Shown: positions 47,581-57,885 of the stretch, one piece after another | How positions within the stretch are numbered: the first letter of the stretch is position 1 | Layout of the letters: the number at the start of each line of letters is the position of its first letter | Notes under the pieces: generated by a model | Database searches by the model: none | Told to the model about the DNA's origin: nothing | The model's input: the letters and a program-made list of their open reading frames with translations, nothing else | Position numbers and translations under genes: made by a program | NCBI GenBank assembly: GCA_033439765.1 | Contig: JAULSN010000003.1 | Span: 4,154,001 to 4,218,000, forward strand | Length of the DNA stretch: 64,000 nt | Source of the DNA: Lasiosphaeria ovina | Lineage: Eukaryota; Ascomycota; Sordariomycetes; Sordariales; Lasiosphaeriaceae | Direction of reading: 5' to 3'

Positions 47581-47607
47581 CCGGGTGGAACGGGAGGGGG
47601 CGAATAG

Positions 47608-48826
47608 CGTCCACACCCTCCAGAAGTCGATACGCAGCGCACCCCCCCCCCCCCGACGCGAGGACCAACCCTTTCTACCCTACCGGGCCGCCGCGGGGCT
47701 ACTTGGGGGAATCATGCGGCCTAACCCGCCAGGCCTGGCTAGCATGTGACGGCCAAGGGAGAGGATGTGGTATATATTTAGTATTCTTATTAAGCTCTAT
47801 TAGAAGTCTAGAGCTTGGCTAGATTAAATTTAAGGCCTTGGGTAGAATTCTCCCAGCCTTCGGCAGTGGCTGGGATATGCTTCTCAAGGTTGTCTGTTTT
47901 CTAGTTCAGTTGCAATGGAGAATTTGAATCCGTGTTAGCCAAGGTTTTCTCGCAATAGAGAAAAAAGTGGTCTTTGAGGATATCGACAATATGGGTGTGT
48001 TGTGTTGTGATGGGTGTTTCCCTTGAAGGAAGAGGTGTGAAGTCAAGATGATAGCATATGTAATTTGACCAAAGGCGGGTCCCATGTATTCCGTACATAC
48101 TCCGTACGTAAGGTAAGATTGAGGGTGTGCTTTGTTAGCACCGCCTTGTTACGCCTCGGCCTTCACACTGTGCACAACGAATTACTTACGCAATTCTCGC
48201 ATCCTGGTCCTATCGTAGCCTAAGATCCATACCGATCCCCTATCGTGAAGCAAGGTCTTTCCTCCCAGTTCTTTAAGGTTGATCCGCTTGGATTACAAAC
48301 TATTTGGCCTTCCCATCCAGCTCTGAAACGTCGTCCTCGCTTCCAATCTAAAATGAGAGCATAGAAGTTTGAGAGAAACGGACGTAGGATGAGTTCTCCG
48401 AGGCGGGGAAAGCCTACACTCTATCTCCACGAAGCGGACGATATACTTCGTACCGTGGAACGGGAAGCTAAGGTATACTTGAAGAGGTCCTCGTCACCCA
48501 GCTCTTCCGTCGTATCATTACCAACGTGCGTATCCGTTTGAATTACTCAGGTTGTCCCACCGTAATTTACGTGATCTGTAAAATTAGCCCTTAGAGTTTT
48601 TCACAGCTGTCTCCGCCTCTCCACCAAAACATCTCATTCGAGCCAATTGCGCCAATCAAGCCAATTAGACCGTTCCATACTAGTGGGGCCTGGAATAAAC
48701 CCTCGTCATTTTGTCTCCGCTCCCTCACCAATTGCCCGACGACCCGGCTCCCTTCACGTCCATAACTACCTTCCTTTCCCACCACATCCTACAACATTTC
48801 CTCTTCGTCCACGAGCAGCCCGAAAA
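47608..48826. other. Intergenic, HNH pseudogene to complex I gene
   Basis: 1.2 kb with a 13-C run (47642-47654), one exact TACTCCGTA (48098) and the presumed promoter of the rightward complex I gene. No gene is recognised. Confidence 0.5.
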
Positions 48827-49627
48827 ATGGCGCCGACCGGGGACGACGACCACTATCGTCCCAAAGATGCCATTGCAGCTGGCGTGAATGGCGCCCTCGT
48901 GACGGGCGGAGCTGGTCTCTTCGCAGCCGCTATCCAGAACTCGCTGCAGAAACGCAACGTCGGAGCCTGGGGTATCTTCACCCGCGGTGGTGCCACCATT
49001 ACAACCTTTAGTATGTCTAGCTTCCTCGTCATTCGCGCCATATTGGTTCCAGCCTGTTCTAACAATTCCCAAAGCTGCTGTCGGTGGTGTCTACGAATTT
49101 TCGCACCGCGCTGCTGCCAACCTCCGGGCAAAGGATGATCACTACAACAACGCCATTGGTGGCTTTCTTGCCGGTTCAATTCTGGGCATTCGATGTACGC
49201 TGGTACCCTAGCTCGGCCCAAACTCGTGTGAGCTTGGCCGTGTGTCCATCGCGCTGACAGACTGTCTAGCTGGCAGAATACCCGGTGTGCTTGGCTGGGG
49301 AGCGTTGACCGCCGTGATACTCTCCGTTTATGAATATACTGGTGGCAGCCTGAAGGGTTTCGCCAAAGACCCAAACGTGGACGAGTATGAGCGGAAAGAA
49401 ATGCTGCGCCAGAGCAGGAGGCGTCCGATTGAGGAGACTTTAGCCGAGGTTGGCGAGGGCCGGTGTGAGTTATTTCGTCTTATCACTTTTGGTGTTTGCC
49501 ACAGAATACTAATTCCAACCGTCTATCAGCTATTCGCCCACCCGGTTACGAGGAACGGAGACGCCAGAGACTCAAGGAGACATACGGAATCGACATTCAC
49601 ACAGTCTCGGCGGACGCTAATGCGTGA
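48827..49627 (+). CDS. Mitochondrial complex I subunit, NDUFA11/B14.7-like
   Basis: Four exons (48827..49010, 49075..49194, 49270..49464, 49530..49627), introns 64, 75 and 65 nt, give 198 aa (about 21 kDa). The sequence matches the fungal 21-kDa complex I subunit related to NDUFA11 (Tim17/22/23-like fold): YRPKDAIAAGVNGALVTGG, GLFAAAIQNSLQKRNVGAWG, then AVGGVYEFSHRAAANLRAKD, NAIGGFLAGSILGIRSGRIP and EYTGGSLKGF. Glycine-rich segments repeat as in Tim17-fold membrane helices. The tail is charged (RPPGYEERRRQRLKE). It sits in the inner membrane as an accessory subunit of NADH:ubiquinone oxidoreductase. Import is likely by internal signals, as no cleavable presequence is seen. Confidence 0.88.
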
Positions 49628-50950
49628 AGAGCATCCATAACGGTACTCCGACCAGGAGGCTTGTACACATAGTGCAGACGAGGTGGCTACCTAGAGAGAA
49701 TTGGAAAGTTGTACCAATGCGAAGCGCCTTTCCTGCTCCTCGTCATGCCGAATATTTTACGGCCGTCTCGGGATTATTTATGCTGGGTACGTATTTCGTC
49801 TCTTCCCATCACCCATCCCATTACATGATGATAGATTCGCTTAAAGAGGCTGTTTATGAATCTTTAATGATTATAACCAAATCACCTACATTGTTCTTTC
49901 TCTGATAACTACCAAACTTTCAACAAGTCTCGTCTGCTCTGTATATGTTATTGAGGCTAACATGTCTACATTCAGCGCGTCTATCCTTCGCCAAAGCAAA
50001 CTTAAAATTAATAAATGATATCACCCCAATTGCCGTGTATGATGGATTGTTTCAGTTCCCGGTGCCCGAAGTCTTTTGAGTCGACAGACTTCGGGAGCAA
50101 AGTGCCAGCATCTTTTTGTGACTTTGGCTGGCGTTGTTCATGAGCTTGCGCCTAACTTCTCGGAGTGTTTTGGGATTTACTCTTCTCAAAATACACTTTA
50201 TGGTGCAGTTTCCCCTATCTAAACCCCTCGAATAAACACAGGTTCGGCCTTGTTGCATTTCCACTACAAACCACCTGCAGCACCCTAGAATCTGACCCTA
50301 AGTATATGCCGTCGGTTGTTTCCCTGTTTCGTCGCAACCTAATTATTGCGAATGACACTTGGATTTCCTTTCTCGGTAGCAAGATGTCCAATGAGTTGTG
50401 TGGCTTGTCAATATTAGTCGCGGTGTTAATCGGATTGTATCGCCAGGGTTTCGTTGGTCCCATCCGGCTCTTTTACTCCGTCCTCTGTATCAGATGGGAC
50501 TCTGCTCCTTGTTCACTTTTTGTTCTTGCGAACTCGAAGCGGGGGTGTTGACAGGGCAATTATAAAGGGAACGTGATGCAACACCTCTAACATTGCGATG
50601 AACTGAATCTCACGAGTGTATTTCAACCAAACTTCATGTCTGAAATCTCTGCCGGGCGTAGCAAACGCCCCCTACGAGTGGTGAAACTTTTGGTGTCAGG
50701 GCAAGTCAGGATTGAGTGCCTCCTATTTACTAACTCGTCGACTACTAGATTCAAATATTGGCAGCTTGCATTGCAGTAGGAAAGATATGACAAAGTGTTC
50801 ATTATTGATTTATATCCAGTATGTAGTTATTTTCTAGGCTCTCGCTGACGTGACGTGTAGAGAAATGTGACAAAGAAGAAAAAATGGCAGTAATACAATC
50901 ACAGTACTCCAACGTACATGCTCCTTTTCTGTCCACCGATCCACTGCCCT
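49628..50950. other. Convergent 3' intergenic region
   Basis: 1.3 kb between the complex I gene and the acyl-CoA dehydrogenase gene. The short open frames here, for example 50,165-50,551, have no motif or splice support. No gene called. Confidence 0.5.
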
Positions 50951-52711
50951 CTAGAGCTTCATGCCCAGCATCTTTGCCACCTTCATACTCTGGCGTATGC
51001 TCAAGTCGAGCATGATCTCTTCGCTTCCGCCGGGAATTGCGTAAGCCCGGACATCACGGTACAGGCGCTCAACCTTGCCACCCTGCCCACCACGCGAGTA
51101 GGACAACCCGCCGAATATCTGAGAAGCCTCACGGGCGCAGAACTCAAACGTCACAGTTGCCTGAGCCTTGAGACTGGCAATGGGACCGCCCAGGCGAAGC
51201 ATGGCCTCGGTCTCGCCCATCTTCTCGCACTGGTAGATGACGTTCTCAAGCCAGTTGTAGCTGGCTTCGATCTGGCGCGCCATGTGTGCCAGTTTGAGGC
51301 GGATGACAGGGTGGTCGATAAGCTTCTTGCCGAACGTCTTGCGCTTGTTCGCATACTTGACCGACTCCTCATAACACACACGAGAGAACCGAAGGCACTG
51401 GATGATGATGCCGATGCGCTCGTGGTTGAAGTTGGTCATAATAACCTTGAATCCCTGATGCTCCTTGCCGATCAGGTTCTCCACGGGGACCTTGACATCT
51501 TCGAAAGTGATGTATGTGGTGCCGCTAGACCAAACGCCCTGGCAATCCATGCGGCGTGTGGAGACGCCACCAAAGTCACGCTCGATGAGCAGAAGACTGA
51601 CGCCGTTCATGCCTGGGCCCCCGGTACGCACTGCCGTAGTGAAATAGTCGCACCAGATGCCGTTGGTGATCCACTTCTTCTCACCGTTCACGATGTAGTG
51701 TTTCCCATCATCTGTGAGCTTAGCCTCGCAGGAAAGATTGGCTACATCGCTTCCAGCGTCGGGCTCGGTGATGGCCAGGCAGATACGCTTGTCGCCGTTG
51801 AGGATTCCAGGAAGGACGCGGTCAACGACAGACTTCTTGCCAAACTTGACGAGGGGTGGGCACCCGATACCAAAGCCGCCAATCAGGTTCCACACAAAGC
51901 CACCAGAGCCGGTACGGCTCAGCTCGTCCGTCAGCAGCATCTCGTGGAACAAGTCCCACTTCTCAACGGGCACCGACTGAACTGGGTTGTTGACATAATC
52001 TTTTTGGTAGTGAATTCCGAGAAGTCCCGCCAAATAGCCGCGCCGACCCATCTCCTTGTAGATTTCCGCAGGAACCGTCTTCTTCTCGTCCCACTCCGTG
52101 ACATGGGGCTCAATCTCCGTTTCGACCCACTCACGAACCTCGGCGCGGAGAGCGGCGTGGGTCTCGTTGAAATAGGGGGAGTGATGCTACAAAGGTTTAA
52201 CGTTAGAATCATGTTCGCAAAGCTGGATATAAGTCCTCGGCTTACGCTTTGATACCAGCTAGGGTCAGCGAAGGGAATCTGTTGACCAAAGGGCTCTAAG
52301 GCTTCGGCATCCTCGGCTGGGGCGGTAGTCGGGGCCGCAGCCGCAGCCGCGGCTTTGGGCTTTTGCACGGGCTTTGGCGCCTCGGCTTTGGGCTTAGGTT
52401 TGCTGTCTAGCGAGCCAATCTGCAATTGCTTCTGGTACTTTTTGAGGATTCCTTCGTTATGGTACTTCCAGAACTGCTTGGACGCATCTTTCCCGGCAAC
52501 CCGCTGGAGGATCTTCTTGCCGCCTGTTCACGATCCACATTAGACAATTATACTTTGGAGGCACTGTAGGCTGGCCCGCAAGTGGGAGATGCATACCTGG
52601 GTGATCGTCCTGGAACTTTGTGAGATCATAAACGTCTCCGTCGACGACGATCCACAGCGAGTCGGACTTGCTGTGCGATGACACCTCGGCCTGGCTGAAG
52701 GTTTTGGACAT
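50951..52711 (-). CDS. Cytochrome b5-acyl-CoA dehydrogenase fusion
   Basis: Exons 52711..52597, 52523..52246 and 52186..50951 (introns 73 and 59 nt) give 542 aa. Residues 1-75 are a cytochrome b5 domain (SLWIVVDGDVYDLTKFQDDHPGG, KYHNEG) with haem ligands H37 and H60. An Ala/Lys/Pro linker (~80-115) leads to a full acyl-CoA dehydrogenase: LSRTGSGGFVWNLIGG, CLAITEPDAGSDVANL, YIVNGEKKWITNG, FNHERIGIIIQCLRF, ASQIFGGLSYSRGG and YAIPGGSEEIMLDL. This two-domain architecture is known in fungi; the b5 domain may pass electrons from the flavin. The substrate is unknown. The C-terminus is MKL, which is not a canonical peroxisomal signal, and no mitochondrial presequence is evident. Confidence 0.92.
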
Positions 52712-53808
52712 GTTGCCGGTGGGGTATAATGGTGGAACGCAATGTGGAATTGTCAAATTGAGAAGTGAGGTAACTGTGCGGGAAGGAAAAGTTCGACTGA
52801 AGACGAAGGGGAGTGTTCAGTAAAGGGGTGCGCTCCTTCTCGAGAATGGCTGCGCCGGCTTAAAGCGGCCGGCGAAACGCAAGACATGCAATCACATGCA
52901 ATGACCGAACTGCGTCAGTTGTCCAAGACCGCCCGCGGATTCTGTGCCATTTGGAGCCATGGTGCCCCACTAGCGAGGACCGTCATTCCCGGGCATGGGC
53001 TACGCGGGGGTAAGCGTGCGCCAGGACAGCGCTTTGTCAAATGAGTGCAAGAGCGATGAGAAAAGTGGGCTTCAGCCCCTTGTCTCTGGGGAAAGCTCCC
53101 CCGCTGCGGAGAGATCATGTGCTCCCAAAACAGGCCGAACGCGTTCGGCAGGCTTCGGCGAAGGGTCGGTTGCATCTTCAATAATGACCAATCGCCGCGT
53201 CCCGGATTACCACCTTTTATGCCGAGGCAACTTCCAAGCTTGGATGTCAGGCGCCAGGGCCTTTGCGGCTTCCAGGCAAGCCAGGTTCTACTGAAGTTTT
53301 GCCTTCGGCACTGGTGCGCAATTGGCTGGGGTACAAGATCAAGGGGGTGTTTCCACCTTCGTACCCTTCCATTCCATTGTATATAAACCCGCTCAACAGG
53401 AAAGACCGGTGCCTTTACGGAGTGCGTAAGATACGTAAGGCATCTCCTCGTATATCACATGCAGGTCGGAGGACTGGGGTGATCACCAGGTAGACTCTAA
53501 CACAGGCACCTTGGCCGCCGCCAGTACGGTTCGGCGTTCAGTGCTCGAAGTGCGGTGGCCACCTTGAAGTCCTCACAGGCGCCAGGTAGACTGGACATGA
53601 AAGGACACTACCAAAATGATCAATTTTAACACGTATGATGATATCCCGACAGAGCTACCGTAGCAAAGTTGCAAGTCCATCCATTACTCCCCGTGCCGAA
53701 ATTATCACATGAAATCCGTACCCATCCATAGTCCATACACGTCTAGGTAGCGGCCTAGCTACCTAGCTCCAAGCCTGACTTTCAACGGCCGGGTGAGGCG
53801 TCGTCCAG
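52712..53808. other. Intergenic, acyl-CoA dehydrogenase promoter / fen1 3' end
   Basis: 1.1 kb between two leftward genes. No gene seen. It contains the promoter of the fusion dehydrogenase on the left and the fen1 3' region on the right. Confidence 0.5.
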
Positions 53809-55173
53809 TTAGGCAGTGCCACGGGGTTTCGCCTTCGCCTTCGCCTTTTCTTTCTTATCCTCCTTAAGCTTCTTCTTTTTGGCCTCATTTTGCTCCTCGA
53901 GCTTCCGCTTGTGCGACTTCTTCTCCTCCTCTGTCTTGGGGATTGCCTTGAAGAAGCCTTCGATTCTGGACTGCTGGGAGCTCTTCATATTCTTTTCCAA
54001 TCGCGCCCCGCCAGCTCGCACCCGGTCCTCCGAGAAGCCTTTCTCGTGAACTAGAAATTGCACAAGCCCGTCCATATCTGGCTTCTCCCACTTGAAATCG
54101 CACAGCGGATCGTCGGCCTGTCGGACTTCGGGCGAGAAGAAAAGCTCACGAGCGTCCTCGAATGGCCAGTCTTCCGGAATCGTGTACTTGGATTTCGGAT
54201 CGTTCTTCATGAATTCGACCACCTTCTCCAGTGTCCCATGGTCGCGAATAAGCTTTAGCGCCGTGGTTGGACCAACCTTTGGGATTGGATCTAGGTAGTC
54301 GCATCCCAGGAGAATGCAGAGATCGACGAACTAGACAAGCAAACCAGTGAGAAAACATGTGACAAAAGCAACGCTTGTAATATCCATGCTGCACATACCT
54401 GGTCTCTCTCCATGTTCAAGCCCTCCAGAACTTTGTCTAGGTGGATCTCCTGGATGGGCTCCTTCCGCTGCTCGCTGAAGGTCAGGTGGCGCAAAAGGAT
54501 GGGCGTGTTGAAGCAGAGAGTGTCCATGTCCTCGCTTGCCGCTGCGTATACCTTTCCGGCCCGTGCGAGAACCGCACACTGTGCCTCAGCTTCGGTCGGC
54601 GCGATAATGTAAGGGATGCCCATGAGCTTGAGCAGTCGTTGGCACTCTGCGTTGTGTTCCCTGGTGACACGAACAGTTCTACGCGAGAACTTCTCGACCT
54701 CCTCGGCGGTACCGGTCTCTTTGGCTTCCTCGAGCCCCTCGTTCGCCTCCTGCTTTCTCTGGAACCGTTTTGCTAGTTCGCCCGACTTCAGTTTGGGCGG
54801 AGCGCCGTCGAAGACGTAGAGTGGCTTGATACCATTCTCGACGATACGTAGTGTGCGATAGAACATTCCCATCAAATGAGACGTCGTTTCGCCGCTCTCG
54901 TTTGTTAGCTGCTGGCCATCGGATCGAACCGCGATCAGGAAGCTGTAGATGCTCATTGACCTGCAGAGAGTCAGAAAGAGAACAACCAAACAATTAGGTT
55001 ACTTCAAAGATTCGTACGCGTCCTATAGAATGTCAATAAGAAGAATAGAAGACAAAAGGGTGGTGCGAGCCTACAATAGCAACTTTCCGGCCAAACTGGT
55101 TTTTTATTTCGCCTTCCTTAACTGCATCTGGAGCCTCATCCTTGATGATGGAAAATAGCTGTTTGATACCCAT
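53809..55173 (-). CDS. fen1: Flap endonuclease 1 (FEN1/RAD27)
   Basis: Five exons: 55173..55075, a 5-nt microexon 55022..55018, 54960..54399 and 54330..53809, counted as four coding segments plus introns of 52, 57 and 68 nt; product 395 aa. Exon 1 ends FGRKVAI (residue 33). GACGC then supplies Asp34 and most of Ala35, and the next exon continues [17 protein letters not shown]. Active-site acids are visible: D34, the Asp in [11 protein letters not shown] in [12 protein letters not shown] in ASEDMDTLC and GCDYL. The C-terminus has a PCNA-binding box QSRIEGFF and a Lys-rich tail. FEN1 removes 5' flaps in Okazaki-fragment maturation and long-patch repair. Without the microexon the reading frame fails, so the model depends on it. 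Confidence 0.93.
55018..55022 (-). other. Predicted 5-nt microexon of fen1
   Basis: GACGC flanked by ...ACATTCTATAG and GTACGAATC... on the minus strand. It is needed to restore the invariant AIDASMS of FEN1 and encodes catalytic Asp34. Confidence 0.85.
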
Positions 55174-56026
55174 CTTTAGAACGATTTCTTCACCGCAGCT
55201 TGATTGCAGAGATGAATTTCGCTTGGGCAGTGTTAGAGGTCGAGAGGTTTTGGGAGTTCTGGCGGACTCGGCATGCCAATGAGCTCAGCTTTTGGCGCGT
55301 GAGGAACGCGCTCCAAGTCGTGGCGCGGCGGGCATGAATGTGGTGGGGTAATTAAACCCCCTGCACGCAGTAATTTCCCGTTACACTTAACACTGTACCG
55401 TATTGTACGGAATATGTTCCTCACCTCTTGTCCCCTATGTCCTGTGGAGTGTCATGCTTTGCATGGATGCTGTGTCATTTATTTTTACTTGATATATTAT
55501 TCCAAATCGTTATTCTATCACTCTCTACGTAGATACAAGAATAAAAGACCACATATGTACCCAACAGCCACATCCTACTCCCTAACCAAGAATATATAGT
55601 CAATCCCCTGCGCTTCCGAAAATTTGGACGCCTGACCCGGGAGTAGGTCCGAGGACGACGACGATGCGAAAATATACAGAACACAGCTATGGCCCACCCA
55701 AGTCGACATTCGATATGCGTTCGATACGCTACCTAACATCTAGATGACCCGCCACCTGAAATGGATGCGTGTCGGACGTTAAACCGGTATGTGTGACGCC
55801 GTTGTAGCAAGAAGCCTTGCTACCCAAGTGTGACCGCTTCTATCCTGCTTCTTTTGCAGGCCTGATATTTTGTGATAACATCATCTGTTGGTATCGAGAC
55901 GGGTGGGCCTGCGGAATCAGCTCTCTGCGACCCGCGCATTTACTGGGAAGAAATTTGATATTCAATATCTCTCCAAAGCGCTGGCGCCAAAACCAATCCG
56001 GAATACGAGAACTGGAATAAGATGAT
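55174..56026. other. Intergenic, fen1 promoter / noxB 3' end
   Basis: 853 bp between two leftward genes. It holds the fen1 promoter and the noxB terminator region. AT-rich around 55,470-55,600. No gene seen. Confidence 0.5.
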
Positions 56027-57885
56027 CTAGAAATTCTCTTTTCCCCAAACAAAGTTGAACCTATATTCGAATTAGCACATGTACTCTGCAGAATGGGAAT
56101 CATTGGACTTTACCCAGGCTCGCTGTATTTGTTGCAGAATATATGCAGCGTGCTACCCAGGCCCTTGGGGCCGCAGAAGAAGACTCCGGCTTCGGATGGT
56201 GTGTGGAGTTTCCTTATGCCTCTGAAAATCATATCCCAGTTAGGCCGCCCGAAGTTGGTCGGTGACCGGAGGCCGGTAATTGTATCTTTATCGGCGTTGG
56301 CGTCATTGATCATGATATTTGTGGCGTCGTCAGCCTTGATCTTTGCCGTCAAGTAAGTATGAATCTCGATGCGGTTGTCCACGTCCTGGGCCTCAATGGC
56401 GAGAAGAAGTGATCGAAACCATTCGAACGATCCAAAGTCGCGGCAGATCCAGAAGAAGTAGACTTTGCTCAGCCTCGTCTTCTTCTGTGGGTAGTTCATC
56501 CGGTACCAGATCGACTTGAGGATGGACGCAAAAGGCGTGACACCAATACCAGCCCCGCACAGCACCGAAACCTCATACTTGAACACGTCCTCGGAAGCGG
56601 AGCCAAACGGGCCATCAATATAGACGCGTGGCAGAACCCTTCGGAGTGCAGGATCGACCTCGTCGTTGTCCTGGTTCACACCGACAACTTTGGACGAGTC
56701 CCCCTTCTTCTTGTCGAACTCGCAACCCAAAGCCTCAGCAACCGCCCTAGTAAAGTCGCCCACCACGCGCATATGGATGGAGATGTAGTCCTCCTCTGGC
56801 GCACTGGTCAAGGTGAAAGGGTGATACTGCCAGAGTGACACGGCAGGGCAACAGAAGAAAATGTACTGTCCGGCCCTTGTCTTTGTGTGCTCTTTCTTGA
56901 TTTGGATCTCGCATACATTGCTCGGGTGCTGGATGACCTTGGAGATGTAGGTCCTATGCCGACCGCGGATCTCGCGAGCAACCCGCTCAGCAAGGTAGGC
57001 AAAGCCGCCGTACATCCAGTACTGCCAGAAGACACCAATTGCCTGGGTGCCGATCGAAACGCAGAACGGCGCAAAGTCGGGCTGGATCATGCAGAAGGCT
57101 CCATGGAAGGACCAAAACAAAAAGAATATGATGAACATGTGGTGGGTGTACCAGAATCGTTCATAGTTGACCCGCCGCGTTTTCTCAATGGAAGTTATAA
57201 CCATGCCAGTGAGTGCAATCAGCATCACATAACCTGACCAACCCGGACCAGTCACAAAGTTTGCCAGGAGCCATCCGTAGAAGCCAAGGTTATTTTTGGC
57301 TGCTATTTGGGCGAAGTTGTTCCAGTGGGCAATCGTGTGGACCCACGAGAAGAAGAAGATAGACCAAGCGGTTGTAATGTGAAATGTGATGTTCTTGTCG
57401 AATTGAATGATGCCATTGAGAGGTGTTTGACGGGCGAGCGAGATCAGCGTGCGGCAAACCGGAAAGAGAACCAAGGCGACGTCGACGTGGAGAACAAGCG
57501 CCGAGGATCGGGCAATCATGTATGTCGGTCCAAACGTATCCCTCGCGACTTGGAGGTTGTCCTTGACCGCAAAGTTGACAAATCCAAACGCGAAGACGAT
57601 TGCGTGGAGGATGATGAAGATAAAGACAAAACTATGACGGTCAGCCCACACTTCTCTTCGTTTGGAGCTGGCTTGTGGCCGGGTTTTCTTGGCCTACATT
57701 CGGCGGTACCCCTCGTTCACCATCCAACGATCAAATTTTTCCCTTGGAGTGAGGTCTTTTTGCTTCTCCTGGGTCATCTCGCCCGAAAGCAACATGCGCG
57801 TGAGCGGCGTCCATCTTGCTCGCTCAGACTGTTGCTTCAGGGACCCTATGCTACTCCTATTATCGTATCCGCCGTATCCGGCCAT
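56027..57885 (-). CDS. noxB: NADPH oxidase, Nox2/NoxB type
   Basis: Three exons (57885..57698, 57631..56114, 56060..56027), introns 66 and 52 nt, give 579 aa. The ~60-residue N-terminal extension ends DLTPREKFDRWMVNEGYRR and is typical of NoxB, not NoxA. Six membrane helices carry the haem histidines (NITFHITTAW, FSWVHTIAHW, FWYTHHMFI, WSFHGAF). The FAD site is HPFTLTSAP, the NADPH site CGAGIGVTPFASILK and the end FFCGPKGLG. The 34-nt last exon adds FNFVWGKENF, the conserved Nox C-terminus. In fungi NoxB makes superoxide for ascospore germination, appressorium or penetration functions, with NoxR and Rac as regulators. Both introns are fixed by conserved flanking residues. Confidence 0.92.

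Larger units (their letters stand above)
45916..47607 (+). pseudogene. HNH-nuclease-domain protein, broken by three TAG codons
   Basis: One continuous frame of 564 codons is interrupted only by TAG at 46159, 46675 and 46831, with no frameshift. It starts with a Lys-Pro hexanucleotide repeat (KPKPKPK). A helical region follows (KTVEELKERFAQYVRDEVSAI, LVRYFKRIYSIYIPLIEGL), then a fungal HNH module: GRYVLSGG, GAHIIDV, ALKFWDTLGMFWPLEKIEEL, RNILPLRVDAHDFWDRHRFAI. The H...N...H residues are in place. The C-terminus is an acidic repeat (ASSEGEDA). Each TAG can be explained as CAG to TAG, the RIP-type change, though the region is otherwise GC-rich. The biological role of such fungal HNH proteins is not established. 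The true 5' end may lie left of the transposon, which ends 30 bp upstream of this ATG. Confidence 0.72.

Noticed and set aside
50165..50551. 128-codon plus-strand open frame
   Set aside because: Hydrophobic stretches but no family pattern. It lies in a convergent 3' intergenic region.
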